This document shows positions 18,719 through 31,246 of a stretch of DNA of 64,000 nucleotides, piece by piece. This DNA comes from Parachlorella kessleri. Taxonomy: Eukaryota; Chlorophyta; Trebouxiophyceae; Chlorellales; Chlorellaceae. The notes beneath the pieces were generated by a model. That model was given only the letters and a program-made list of their open reading frames with translations, was not told where the DNA came from and searched no databases. The stretch lies in assembly GCA_001598975.1 (NCBI GenBank), contig BBXU01000164.1:30417-94416 (forward strand), read 5' to 3'. Positions within the stretch are counted from its first letter, which is position 1, and every line of letters starts with the position of its first letter. The translations under genes were made by a program, and so were the position numbers.

Positions 18719-20603
18719 ATGCAGGCCATGTCAACCTTCGGACTGAAGGGCTTCAGGGCCTCTGCCCGCACAGCAGCACGTAGAGGGCACAGGCTTGTTG
18801 TGCAAGCAAAGGTGGACCTGCAGGGTGGCCCACGCGTGGTGAAGGGGAGATGCTTCGTAACCAAGGATGTGAGCGCGTGGCTCAGCTGTCGGTGCTGCCT
18901 AGCCCAAGCAGGCTTCCTTGCGTTCCCTTACAACAGGGTGTTTCCTTGGATGTGCAGAATATTGATACGGACCAAATAATCCCTGCAGAGTACCTTACAC
19001 TGGTGCCATCCAAGGTAGGCCACCTCAACTATGAAGGGGGCTTGACCTCGGCTTAGGTTGCTGCCGCCGCACAGTGTTCCAGCAACCATGCACAGCGGGC
19101 AGCAGTGCAGGGAACTCCTCCTGCGATGTGCCCTGTCGCTGGCTTCGCTACCAGGAAGCTATCTGTACGCGGATCGATGCCATCGGTTTGAATTTCCTGC
19201 TGCAGCCTGATGAATATGAGAAGCTGGGCAGCTATGCACTCATAGGCCTTCCAGACATTCAATACCCCACCAGGCAAGCATAGCTGGCGCTGCTTCTGGC
19301 AAGAGGCCAGACTTCACTGCTGCACACACACACCCTCCACGGTGCAGTGCCCTTCGGTTGGTGTCCGGGTTTTGAATGCTGCTTGGGATCAAGGTGCTGA
19401 CTCGTATGAGATAGTCCTCACCGGGTTTGGTGTGCAGGTATATCAAGGAGGGCAGTATGAAGACAGACTACCCTGTCATTATTGGAGGCGAGAACTTTGG
19501 CTGCGGCTCCTCCCGCGAGCATGCACCAGTTGCGCTTGGAGCCTCAGGCAAGTGTCCTGCAAGGCCGTGGTGCATATATGCGAGCGAAGTGCGCGGAGGC
19601 TGTGTGAGCTGTCTTAAGGTCTGCCTTGCCAAGTACGTGACAGCCCTATCAATCACTATGGAGCACAAGTTACACCGCGCAGCAGAACATTGAACATAAA
19701 GGCGGCCGGGCCAGGGCACGGTAGGACACAGATGTGTGTGGGGTACCCTGATCTACTGCTTGCATTGCCGGAAGCAATGGCATAATGCTTATGCTAGCTC
19801 TTGGTGGCGCACCCGGTCCCTGAGGTGCAGGGGCTCAGGTTGTGGTGGCCCAGTCCTATGCCAGGATTTTCTTCCGGAATTGCGTGTCCACGTAAGTAGC
19901 TACAGCATATCCTGACCAGGGAACCGCCTAGTCTCATTGGCCCAGCACGAGTCTCTGCAGCCACACCAACAGCAGTGTCATGGCGCGCCACACCAGCAGA
20001 GTGCATGTGTCTAGCACCTGGCAACAGCTGACTGCAGCCAGCAGCCCTTGCGCCCAGCAAGCTGGCCTGCTAAAGAACATGGGCTTGTGCACCTCTGTTA
20101 CCATGGCAGTCCTGCTGGTGCAGCGGTGAGCTGTACCCAGTTGAGACAGACGTGCGGCTGTGTGAAGAGCTCAAGACAGGGGACGAGGTGGAAGTAGATA
20201 TGGTGAACAATGTACTCACAAACCTCGCCACCGGCAAGCAGTACCAGCTGCAGTCGCTTGGAGATGTGAGTGTAGGGTGGCATGGGCGGCTAGGGTAATG
20301 GCTGGGAGCGTCGCACCTGTGGTACGGAGGGGGCGGGGAAGGCTTGGGCACTGTGTTGTTATGCTGCTTGCCAACATGGACAGTGTGGGCTGGGAGGGTC
20401 CCTGAAGGCTGTGTTTGTTGGCGCTTGTGCATGGGCGAGTGGTCTGGCAGACCCTGCCTTGATGAGCTCCTGCTGCGAGCTGCGTGCTGTTTGAATGCTG
20501 ATGCCTTTGCTTTGCCTGCTGCACCCTGCAGGCGGGCCCTGTCATCGATGCTGGCGGCATATTTGACTATGCACGGAACACTGGCATGATACAGAAGGCA
20601 TAA
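18719..20603 (+). CDS. leuD: 3-isopropylmalate dehydratase small subunit, plastid-targeted
   Basis: With the large subunit, this protein isomerises 2- to 3-isopropylmalate in leucine synthesis; in plants and algae it acts in the plastid. Exons: 18719-18868, 18958-19014, 19206-19273, 19438-19547, 19831-19891, 20124-20265 and 20532-20603, giving 219 residues. The first 30 residues are rich in Ala, Arg and Ser with no acidic residue (FRASARTAARRG), as in a transit peptide. Then follow KGRCFVTKD, NIDTDQIIPAEYLT, YEKLGSYALIGLP, the diagnostic GGENFGCGSSREHAPVALGA, QSYARIFFRN and PVIDAGGIFDYAR. Introns 3 and 4 both start with GC (AG|GCAAGC and AG|GCAAGT); no GT donor keeps the family sequence intact at either site. 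Divergent from eL21. Confidence 0.97.
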
Positions 20604-22149
20604 CTGTCCCCAAGTGCTGTAGGCTGGTACAGTATAGTTGACGCCGTCCCTCATGACTGGTACAAAGTGGTAACCTAGGGAGTTGGTGATGTAGTGCACA
20701 ACCCTCAACAAGGTCGCTGTGCAACTTGGTTCCGCAGCGCAACATCTACCGGCTGGATCTCCAGCCCCCATCGTTTTGCAGAGACAGTGCCTTTAAGAAG
20801 TTTCCAGTCCTTTGCTCCACGCTGCTCATGCTTGAAGCTTTATAGAGGTACAGGTGGTAGCTTGCCAAGCCATGCTATAGATTAGTATCTTATAGGGCAA
20901 GGCGGCAGTGTGTATGCAGCTGTGACCAGGTGCCGCACGACTCATTCGGGCTCCTGTGGAGGCTAATTACTATAATAGGTGTTACAGCTTCTGTAACTTC
21001 AAGGTGCTTTCCACCATGTAGCTCAGATGCATAAGCAGACTCTCGGTGATATGCAGAAATGACCCCCACAAGGAAAATATGGAAGAGGTAGGGTAGCAAT
21101 GCTACATGCAGTGCACAATGCTACAGGAAACGAGGCTTCTCTAAAGAACCATAGCGAGATGGAGAGACCACAAGCTCATGTACAAACACAGACAGGAGCT
21201 CTTTTGTGACCAGGTATCAGCTCAACCGCTGCTAGACAGTCCAGAGGCCCACATCAACCCTGGCTTCTCTAGACCGTGGTAAAAGCTAAACCACTCTCTG
21301 TAAACCGTGGTGAAAGCTATACAGGTATCAACTTTTTAAGTAAAGCATGCATACAAGGTGAAATGCAGACAAGCAATAAGCAGGCAAGCAACACCGTCAA
21401 AACAGGTCACTGGTAAAGCAGAGTAAGGGCTGCGTGAGCGCTTCAATCCAGGCATATGTAAAATAAGGGTAGGCCAGGAAGACTGAAGCCATCTACAGAA
21501 GCAAGATCAGGAAAGGCAAATACACAGCGCAATGCGAGCTCAGGAACTGCTGTTCATATGGTACAGAGCAGCCCACTGTATACATATGGTCATACAGCGC
21601 TAGGGCGCGGCCACGCCACATCATCTATCAAGGGGGCCATGAATCATCTCATGCCAACTACAGAAATTGGTGGCCAGGACACCCGCTGGCGAAAATTGAC
21701 AAGGAATGATTAGACAGTACGCAGGATACAACTCTCCATAGCCATCTCTACCTGGGTATGTATGTGGCTTAAGGGAAGACTTACGTGTGTTGTGTGTTTC
21801 AGTTGACAACATCCAAGCTTCATAATGTTGACGGGATCCATGCTTTGTACAGGGGACAAGTACAGAGCTACCCAGAAGCATCACATGTAGCTCGATAGCA
21901 CATCGCCTACCTCCAAATACCGAAGGGGTTGCGCAACCTCGTTTCGTTGTCTGCTCATCGCTGCTGCCGCATCGAGGCAGGCAGGCTTGCCCCCAATCCC
22001 CCTAGCAGAGCTACCTCTGGCTGAGGCTTGCCAAGGCAAGCTACAAAGGCAGGGCCTGAGTTATGGGGCACACCCTTTCCACTTGTTCACTCCAAGCTTT
22101 CAACGAGGCTCCGCAATAGCATCGAGCCTTCCACCATCCCGTTGTGCAC
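20604..22149. other. Convergent gap between the isomerase and hydrolase genes
   Basis: These 1.5 kb are less GC-rich than the genes and contain no exon I can support. A TGTAA at 20992-20996 may end the isomerase transcript. ACCGTGGT(A/G)AAAGCTA occurs twice, near 21272 and 21306. Much of this is probably 3' UTR of the two facing genes. Confidence 0.6.
20992..20996 (+). terminator. Candidate poly(A) signal TGTAA of the isomerase gene
   Basis: It is the first TGTAA I found on the plus strand after the isomerase stop, 389 bases downstream. The assignment is positional only. Confidence 0.3.
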
Positions 22150-25021
22150 TCAGAGCCAGCCGCCGCTCAGCTCCAGCTCGTGGATCCACTCCAGGAGGTG
22201 CGAGTTGACCAGGTGGGGGGTGTCATCCTGCAGGCAGCAGCAAAGCGCAGCCTCAGGTGCAACTAGAGCTGCGGTCTTCCACCGCTGCTCACCTGGTCTG
22301 GTCAGCTTGGAGCATGCTGGCTCAGCGCGCAGGCCCGCTTCACAAAGTGTGTGCCAAGGGGACAGCATGATGGCCAGGGTCCTACCTGTGGGCAATGTCC
22401 TGAAGGAATGAGCGACAGCCTGGCTGCCGGGTAGTGCCGGCAGATGCGGTTGGGGATGTCCTTCAAGGTCCACGGGTCCTGCACACGAACAGCGCCCCCG
22501 CAGCATGCACTTCAAGCTGGCATTCGCAGGACCGGTAAGTGAGCTCACACCTGGCAGGCGGGCCGCCAAGTAAGCTACAGGGTCAACCTGAGGCTGCATG
22601 ACACTAGGTGCATGTCCACTTACACGACGCTGCGCGCTTGAGCCATGAATGAGTACAAGGCCCTCAAGTCACTATGGAGGGGCAGTGCTGGCAGGCCTGG
22701 CCAGTCGCTCTGAAGCCCTGCCGGCCTGCCCACCTTGTCACCCCACAGCAGGAGCAGAGGTGTATTGTGAACTGCGATGCGGTCCAGCAGCGCATTCAGG
22801 GGGATTGCCGTCATGGCGGCGCGCAGCAGCAGGAACACAACCTCCTCGGCGGCGGGGTGCGCCGCTGGGATGGCCACGCTGCGTACCAGGTCCTCGTCAA
22901 TGCGGTGCTTGTGCACATACAGCTGCCAACAAGGCAGGGGCCACCGCACAGGTCGAGGAAACCTTGGAGGTAAACTGAATGATATCAACACAAGGCAGGT
23001 GGGGCTCAAGACAACTCACCCCTGGCAAGCCACTCTGCCTGCCATAGGGCAGCCAGCCCAAATCGACTCGGACAGCATTCGAAACGCATCACTCTGGACT
23101 GGCTACATGCGGCATGCTGCCACACCTGTCGAGCAACGTCTTCTGGCTTGGAGTGCCACTGCACAGCCCATGTCCCGACCCACGGCCCTAAACTTGCAAC
23201 TCACGCATCCCCAGCCCCACCTGCTTCAGCGCCTTCTCGATGCTGCTCCGCTGCTTCATGTAGTTGTAGTACAGACGTACCACCGAGCGCAGTGCAGCGT
23301 CCTGCGCCCACTCCAGCGCCCTCATCCAGGCGCAAACTGTCGTCCTTGTTGGCAAAGCCACGCTGGCCGCAGCCATGCTAGGGGGTGGCAGCCCGCTGTC
23401 CTTGGCAGGTGGGCTGGAGGCACATGGGCTCCCTACTGATCCCGTCTGGCAGCTGCGGGCCCTGGCTGACGCAGCGGCAGCCGCGGCCCGGTGGGAGCTC
23501 TCAAAGCCGCCGGCTGCGTTTAGCAGCACCACGCCCCTGCAAGGGACACAAGCCAGCAATATGTGCTGGGGGTGTGGAGGAGCAAGCCGCACTCAAGCCT
23601 CACGCTGGCCGTTCCCTGAAAGCTGTGAACACCTCAGTAACCAACACACCGCTCTTGCCAGTGCACTCGTGGGACCACCCAAGATTGCTGTGTGAAGCAG
23701 CAGCAGGAAGCGTACCTGGCGACGTGGGGCTTGAGTGCCGCGGCATGGATAACACTGTAGCCGCCGAGAGAGTTGCCCACCAGAACAGCCGCCTCCCCAA
23801 CGACCGCCTGTACAAAGTCTGCAACATCAGCGGGTGCCCAATATCAAGAGTTTGGACGCGCCACTGAAGCCCAAGTCGTTCTGCATGAGCATGTGGTAAC
23901 GCGTAGCAGCTCGCATGACAGCCAGCCCGGCCAGCCTTTGTTCGATGGAGACAGGGTGGGCAAGGTGTGGAGGCCTGATGCCCAGCTTTGGCACGGGCAT
24001 TGCCTCCTCACACCTGCGATCTGGTCGGCCCACACGCCTGAGTAGTCAGTGAGGGGCTTGTCGCTCCACCCAAAACCCAGGCAATCAATAGCAAACACCC
24101 TGCATGCAGCACGAGAAGATGAGAGTGTACATAGCAGTTGCAGGGGATTTAGGACGTGAGGCAAGCACCCAGCTTGCCCCTTGCACCAAGCCCAACTACA
24201 CCTGCCCTCGCCAACAGATGACAAGAGGCAGCGTACCTGCAGTGCTTTGCCAGCTGTGGGATGTTGTAGCGCCTGCAGGTCAGAATTCGCCAACAGTTTG
24301 GTCTGGGAAGGGTATGTTGAGGTTGTGCCAGGTACGCTCCCAAATCCACCCAAAACATAACTGAAAAAACACAGGAACACCTGAGACGTTCATACCAGTG
24401 GTAAACGCTTCCTCCATAGCCATGCACCAGCACCACGGCTGGGCCTCGATCGCCTGCAGACGCACAGTGGGTGGGGTTTGCCTGTGCTTGTGGCAGGGGC
24501 CTGCATGCAGTGTACCTTACGGGTTCTGAGCAACAAAACTCCAATTCCCTTGAGCATGCTGTCAGCGAGTGCATAACCAGTGCAGCCTCAAGGCCAACGT
24601 GCCCACTGTCTGGTGGAGTTCTCTGCCTTCTCGTGCCCTCCTTAGGGAGTGACAGTTGGTATCATGACCCACCTGCCGAAACAAAGTTGATTTTGTGGCC
24701 TCGCCATTCCCACTGGTTCCAGCCAGCGGTTTTCAGCTTTAGGCGCGCCTCCCCATGGGTGTCAAGTTCAAACTGATCTTGCTGCGGGCGCCGAGGCGCG
24801 ACACCGGACCCCGGACGTTTGAACGGCACGATATGATTGACCAAGCTCTTGCTGATCGCGTCCTGCAAGCTGGCTCCTGAGGCGCGGTGCTGTTGCAGTC
24901 CTTGCTGTGATTGCTGAGGTGTGGAGCGGGCAGCACAACTGCGCCTGCATGACAAACCACTCGGGCGGACATGCCACCCAAGCGATCCGGGTCCTCTTGA
25001 CTGAGGCAGTCGCATCATCAT
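22150..25021 (-). CDS. Alpha/beta hydrolase related to pheophytinase (PPH)
   Basis: Plant pheophytinase removes phytol from pheophytin during chlorophyll breakdown in plastids; related enzymes include chlorophyll dephytylase. Exons in transcript order: 24673-25021, 24396-24453, 24237-24272, 24014-24099, 23716-23818, 23221-23536, 22734-22922, 22386-22478 and 22150-22227; 435 residues. The N-terminus (Arg/Ser/Gln-rich, few acidic residues) looks like a transit peptide. Motifs in order: WEWRGHKINFV, VVLVHGYGGSVYHWRYNIP, CLGFGWSDKP, VGNSLGG (nucleophile Ser about 193), GVVLLNAAGGF, LLLWGDKDPW (Asp about 380), and SGHCPQ plus DDTPHLVN (His about 407). These fit PPH better than general hydrolases. 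Exon 3 is only 36 bases. The start at 25021 was chosen because it needs no extra intron. Substrate is inferred from family, not shown. Confidence 0.87.
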
Positions 25022-25345
25022 CAGAAATAGCCACGTGGGCTGGAAGGGCAGGGAACAGATGCAGTGATGGGTAGCTGGACTGGGTGATGAAACCCACCAA
25101 GAGTCTCCTATGTATCACCCAATAACCCTCGCAAAGCCACGGGTTTACAGCAAAGGAGCAATACCAGGGCCGTCCCTTGGGGGTCGCCAAGCCACCGAGT
25201 AAGCGTCCTGACGGCGGGTAGAAGCTGCATGGTCACAAGGGAAGCTGGAGCTACAAACGCTGAACTTCTAGCACCTATGACTCGTGCTAAAGTACCGTTG
25301 GCTAAGTTATAGCGATCATTTGCATCTCTGCTCTTTGCCAACAAC
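25022..25345. promoter_or_regulatory. Shared upstream region of the PPH-like and ABCG genes
   Basis: The two chosen start codons face away from each other, 324 bases apart. An alternative upstream ATG for the hydrolase at 25347 on the minus strand opens a frame, but joining it needs a weak donor, so it was not used. Confidence 0.4.
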
Positions 25346-28300
25346 ATGGGGACGCCATTTGAAGCCAGTCATGCTCTTGGTCCTGTGGCCTTGGACGTGG
25401 AAGCAGGCACTGTCATGAACAGGTTAGCCACAGGCAGGAAGTGTTGTGCAAACTGGCGGCAGTGCCGGTCCAGTGGGTCAATGATGGGGCCGCCATTGAG
25501 TCCGGCGGTGCCAGAACTGATTTGTGTGGCTTGCAGGACTCCAAGCGTGAACGCGAGCTGGCAGCCTCGTTCTACACAGAAGATTCTTGATGCGCTGGCT
25601 GCTCAGGAAGGCGGTGACTCTGTTGAGAAGGGGGACACTGCCCTTACACGGGTGGGTACTGCGTTGTTTCAGGGGCCTGGGGCTGGAGCTGCCGGAGTCG
25701 AACTTTTGGGCAAGGGTCAGGCTAGGTAGCAGCCGGCGCAGTGTATGCATTATAGTGTTAAGCTTCCTTAGCCTTGGAAGAGCTGAGGGCCGTCTTTGCT
25801 AGCGTTCAACGTCAACAGTGGCTCTGGAGGTATAGGAGTATTACTGAAGTGTCTGGCTTGGGTGGTGCAGGTGATTCACGTGACCCTTGAGTGGAGGGAC
25901 CTGACCTACAAGGTCACAATAGGCAAACGTCGCAAGAAGACGGACAAGACAATCCTGCGCGACCTGACGTCTGCAGTCCCTGCCGGCCGCCTCTTGGCCG
26001 TGATGGGTGAGTTGACAAGAGTGGTAGAATAGAGCAAAGGCTCATTAAAGCGACCCACCACGACAGCCATGGTTACTGAGCGTCAACGTTTCGGAGCAGC
26101 GCGCCTGCTGACCCAAGCTGCCGTGCTGCCTGCCAGGTGAAAGGTTGCAGTAGCCCCGTCTGGATGCTCACGAAATCGTGTGGCTAAGCAGGAGAAGGCA
26201 TGTGTCCTACAGCAGTGGCAGCCTGCTCACCTGGCTTCCTGGCGGTGCTGCAGGCCCTACCGGCAGTGGCAAGACCAGCTTGCTGAATGCGCTGGCGGGG
26301 CGGCTGCCCCGGGGGGGAAACCTGGAGGGGGAGATTTTGGTGAATGGGATTCCCCGCGGCAAGGGTTTCCGCACTATCAGCACCTACGTCATGCAGGTGC
26401 GATGGCTGGCATGGTCAATGTGCAGGGACAAGCATCACTCTCCCCCTTGCACCGGTTAGCCAAGGCTGCAGGTGCCGCCTCCCACATGAAGGGCAGCGGG
26501 GTTAGCAACGGCACCTTATTGGTATGCACCTAGGCTCAGGACAACGCTCAGCAGGCGTGAGCTGCCCTGCCCTGTCCTCCCCTCCTCAACCCACAACTTG
26601 CACAGCGGCAACAGCATCACAGTGCGGGCTTGCAGGACGATGTGCTCTTCCACAACCTGACCGTGCGCGAGACTTTCGAGTTTGCGGCCAAGATGCGGCT
26701 GCCTGCGTCCATCCCGGCGGAGCAGCGAGCGGCGCTGGTAACCAGCATCATTACCGAGCTAGGGCTGGTGAAGGCGGAGAACACATATGTGGGGGTGAGT
26801 TGGTGTGAGTGTAGGGTCCATTTGTCCTGGCAAGGGAGGATGGGGCGTGCATGTACGGATCTGTCGAAGTGCAAGAGGTTCTACCAAAGTCTGCAGGAGT
26901 GGCGTGGAGCACGGTTAGCTTACACTACAGCCTGCTTTCATCCCCCTTCCCAAGCACCCTGCCCCCTTCGTCAAGTGGAGCGCTCGCTGCCTGCTGGTGC
27001 AGAATGCCTTTGTGCGTGGTGTCAGCGGTGGCGAGCGCAAGCGGTGCAACATCGGCATCGAGATCATCTCCAACCCCTCGCTCATCTTCCTTGACGAGCC
27101 CACCTCGGGTGAGCGAAAGGCCCTGAAGTGTACACGATCTACACATCTATTGGTTCGAAAGGTACAGCAGTTGTAACTCAAGTGCCCAGGATAGAGTGTG
27201 TGGGCTGGCCGGTTTCAGATGGCTACCCCACACAGCGCAGCTGCTCTGAACTCGAGACAGAAAACTCTTCTCGCTTCTAAGGTTGTAAAGGCACACAAAA
27301 GGCACACACTGGGCAGCCTCACAGCAAGCAGCCGGTTGTTCGTCCCACGACGCGGCGCAATTGCAACCTTAGAAGCGAGAAGAGTTTTCTGTTTGAGTTC
27401 AGAGCAGCTGCGCTGTGTTGAGTAGCCATATGAAACCGGTTGTAATTCAAGTGCTCAGGATAGAGGGAGTGTGGGCTTACTGCTGCTGGAATACCACAGT
27501 TGCAACTTTACCACTATGTCCTGGGTGCAGGCTTGGATGCTTTCCAAGCCCAGAATGTGATGGAGTCCCTGTGGCACCTGGCGCGGGGCGGCAGGACCAT
27601 CGTGTCCACCATCCACCAGCCCCGCTCCTCCATCTACAAAATGTTTGACCTGCTCATGCTGCTCTCTGAGGGCCGCACCATCTATGCGGGGCCAGCGGCA
27701 CAGGTGGGCCAACTGTGCGGCGGGCTATTTGCTGGCTGCATGGATGTTGAATGCATGGTGATGGTTGATTGCATGGAACGCAGAGGACTGGGAATGCCGG
27801 TGCGGTGGGAGCCACCAGGAGCCCTTGCAGTTGTGAAAGGCAGGCAGGCGGCAAGAGGTGTGTGTGTGTGTGTGTACTGGTGGCAGCTGCGGACCCTCTT
27901 TCCTCGGTGGTCTACTGTTCAGCACAGCCGCCCTTGCCAGCGCCGGCCGTGGGGCGGCCACCTGAGTGACTGCTTCAGCTACACCTCCCCACCCACTCTT
28001 GTTGCTGATGCTCCTCCCCCCTCCGCCGCGCAGGCCGTGGGCTACTTTGAGCGCTGCGGCTACCCCTGCCCCTCGCACTTCAACCCCGCCGACTTCTTCC
28101 TGGACGTGGTCTCCATGGACCACCGCTCGCCCGCGGCGGAGGAGGCCACCCGCAAGCGCATCGCTGACCTGGCGGAGCGCTATTTGCTGGAGGGCACAGG
28201 GTACCTGGACGAGGTGAGCAACTCTTGCACTGCAGATAGTTTGACCAAGCGCCAGCCCTTGTGTTGTAAGGGGCAGGTGACCTTATTGTGCTGCGGGAGA

Positions 28301-31246
28301 GTCTATATGTTATGGAGTCTGGCCGCCCCGAGGCCGGCCATATACAACTAAAATTTTATGGTAAGTTGCTGATTGATTGCTGGCTTAGCAAGCAGTGTGG
28401 CTGTCCTCATGGCGGGGTGATGTGGGTCGGGAGCAGGAGGGAGCTGCAAACCCTCCGCCGGCAAACGGAGTGCAGGTGGTGGTTACCGCTTTGTTGCAGG
28501 AGGGAGATCGGAGTGGGCAAGTGCTTGAGGTGTTCGAGGGCCCTTGCCTGCACAAGTCCTGTGCCCAGTGGAGTGCTGGGAAGGTGTCGGCTACCCTTGC
28601 ACACCTATCTATGCAGGGCAGACTCTGATGTGCTTGTTTCCTCCTCGGCTGCAGCCCATTAAAATTTCCCCTGAGGACGGGGAGGCGATGCGGGACGTGA
28701 ATGACTACCCCGGCTTCCCCAACAGCGTGCCTGTCGAGTTTGGGCTGCTGCTGCGGCGCGCCTGGAAGCAGCAGTCGCGTGACCGCATGCCCATGGTGCG
28801 CACACTCGGCTCGGCTGAGCTGCAGGGCGGTTCCTTGGCGGTCAGGGATCTGGCTGCGTTAGGGACAACTGGCTGTAACGAGACATGAGTTGCGAGTCAG
28901 GCTACCCCTGTGCTTAGGTTCATAATCGTCGGGGCCTAACCAACAGCAGCGGCCTTGGCAATAGCAAGCGACACTGTCAAGCACAAGGAACGCTGTGCAC
29001 AAGCAAGCATGGTCGAACGTGGAGGCTTTTTGACTTTGCTTTGTCATGCTGCAGATTATCAACATCGTACAGACGCTGCTCATCGGCTTTGTCCTCGCTG
29101 CGCTGTACTCGAAGATGCAGATGAACCAGACCGGTATCAGTGACGAGACCGGTAAGCACGGGGCGCTCCTTGTACTGGTCCTCCTGACTGCGCTTCTACA
29201 GCCGGCTGCTTCTGTGCCTTATTTCCACCCTGGGCATTGCAAGTGGAGGAAAGGCACTTGCAGGAGCCAGGAATGCTCTGGAACGTTCACAACTGGTCAC
29301 ATGTACAGCAGCCTGACTGCATTGAGACACATGAGGCTGCTGTCTTGCTCGCATGCAGGTGTGCTGTTCTTCATCTCCGTCTTTGGTGCCATGTCGGCCC
29401 TCTTCGGCTCAGTGACCTCCTTCCAGGTCGAGCGAGGGGTGGTGAACAGGCAAGTCTCAGGACCCGCCGAGCCGTTGTTGGTGTGACTACAGAGTGGCAA
29501 AATCCCTTTGCTGGGCCAGAATCGTGTACTCAATACTTGTGATGTTGAGCTTTGCTTGCCTAGGGACGCTCCACAGCCGTGAACATCTGAACCGCTCGAT
29601 TGTATGCCGTGTCGCATTCTCAGCACCCCATGCTCCGTGCTGTGCGCAGGGAGCGTGCAGGGAAAGCCTACCACGTGCTGCCCTACTACCTGGCGCGCTC
29701 CATCTGTGACCTGCCTGTGCGCGTTGGCCAGGGCCTGCTGTTTGGTAAGTGGTGCTTGACCAGCCGAGCGGTGTGATTGTGGCTGCAGCATTGGTTGGGT
29801 ATGGCTAGCATCAACCTCTTTTGTACCTGCTGTGTCACCACGGAGCAGTGGACCCTGCTGCAGGGTGTTTCTTTTTTTCAGGTCCCGATGTATAGCTGAC
29901 TTTGGTAATATGGGATGATTGAACTACTTGCTGTTGCCTCCAATTGCCAACCTGCAGGCGTGATCGTGTACTGGATAGTGGGCCTCAACCCCAGCGCCAA
30001 GGCCTTCTTCATCTTTGTGGCCATCCTCATCCTGGAGGGCCTCTCTGCCCAAGCGCTGGGCGTGGCCATCTCAGCGTCCTGCGACAGCGAGAAGTCAGCC
30101 ATGGCGCTGGCCCCCGCTGTGACGGTGGTGCTCATGCTCTTTGGCGGCTTCTATGTCAACGAGGGCACCATCCCTGCTGCCATCCGCTGGATCAGGTAGG
30201 GCGAGAGAGAAAGTGGCTGGCGGCTGAGCTGCTACATCTGAAGCATGGTGGTGGGCAGGGGGGAGCATGGGGGGCCAGGAAGGAGCGGGATGTGATGCTG
30301 GGAGGAGGCCGACTGTAGGCATGTGCTGATGCAACCCAATGTGCTGTCCCTCTGAATAACGTAGGCTGCCAATTGTGTGGTCCCTGTGAGCACCGTGGGT
30401 ACGGGCACACACACAATACATCGTGGCGATGAGTTCTGCGCCCTGGACTAGTGCTCTGGTGGCTCCACAGCGCAAGCCGCTGTGCCGTATTTGACAGCAA
30501 ATATTTAAAAGTGCTGGTGTCTGGCTGTGTATCCGCAGGTACCTTTCCCACCTCTATTGGACTTTCATGGCGCTGGCACTGAATGACTTCAGGTGGGTGG
30601 CAATGTGCATGATTGTGTGTTTTCAGTTGAAGGAGCAGCACAAGGAAAGGAGACTGCGCAGTACCACATTATGCAGCCTGCCTGCCATCGCTTTTGGGCA
30701 ACAGCTCCCAAGGCCCCTGCCATGTCATTGACAGCCCCGTGCTGCCCGTGCAGTGGTCGTGAGGGGTGGAGCTGCGACGATGCGGTGGCCACTGGCTGCA
30801 TCACCACTGGGGACCAGATCCTGGACAGGTAAAGCGTGACAGAACACCTTTGGAGGAGACTGTTTGGTTTCGGCGAGGCAAGCGATTGCTGCTGGGCCCT
30901 GGGTTTGCATGGCACTCATCAAGCCTATGTCTTGTGCGCATTGGTATACAACTTCTCCAAAAGTTTACAAGCAGGCGTGCTTTGCCATGGCAGGTCGTGC
31001 TGGCATGCAGAAGCTTGCAGTGCTGGCATGTGGAACGCGCCAGAAGGACCAGCCTGGTGTGCTTGTTGTCTAACCTGTGTCACCTGGCTGACTTTTTGCA
31101 GGCTGGGCTTCAGCAGCAACCACATGTGGCAGCCCGTGCTGGGCCTGGTGTGCCTGCTGGTGGGCTTCAACACCATCGGCTACCTGCTCCTGCGCTTCAG
31201 GAAGCCCAGGTTCCTGCCGCTCAGCCCAGCCCCCAAGAAGGCGTAA
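25346..31246 (+). CDS. ABCG-family (white/brown complex) ABC half-transporter
   Basis: ABCG half-transporters dimerise in membranes and export lipids, sterols or other hydrophobic compounds; the substrate is unknown here. Exons: 25346-25422, 25537-25651, 25871-26006, 26254-26396, 26636-26794, 27003-27108, 27531-27703, 28034-28213, 28655-28795, 29055-29151, 29359-29449, 29650-29744, 29958-30195, 30539-30592, 30754-30828 and 31102-31246; 674 residues, a typical half-size. The nucleotide-binding domain comes first: Walker [10 protein letters not shown] (about 110-118), signature VSGGE (217-221), Walker B LIFLDEP (237-243) and [11 protein letters not shown]. The membrane domain follows, with [22 protein letters not shown] ABCG2 sequence, a long hydrophobic exon 13 and [10 protein letters not shown]. 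Intron 11 (29450-29649) appears to use a GC donor. The first two exons are the least certain; they were chosen on phase and splice sites. Confidence 0.93.
27171..27477. repeat. Hairpin (inverted repeat, 77-bp arms) flanked by direct repeats, in ABCG intron 6
   Basis: The left arm 27209-27285 and right arm 27364-27439 are reverse complements at about 93 percent, beginning CCGGTTTCA and ending TGAAACCGG, with a 78-base loop. Immediately outside are two direct repeats, 27171-27206 and 27440-27477, each starting TTGTAA(C/T)TCAAGTG. All lie in the intron 27109-27530. The form suits either a foldback/MITE-like element or a hairpin RNA precursor. Confidence 0.9.

Noticed and set aside
29450..29455. 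GC donors as simple sequencing errors for GT
   Set aside because: All five sites share the extended AG|GCAAG consensus, which random errors would not produce. RNA evidence is still needed.
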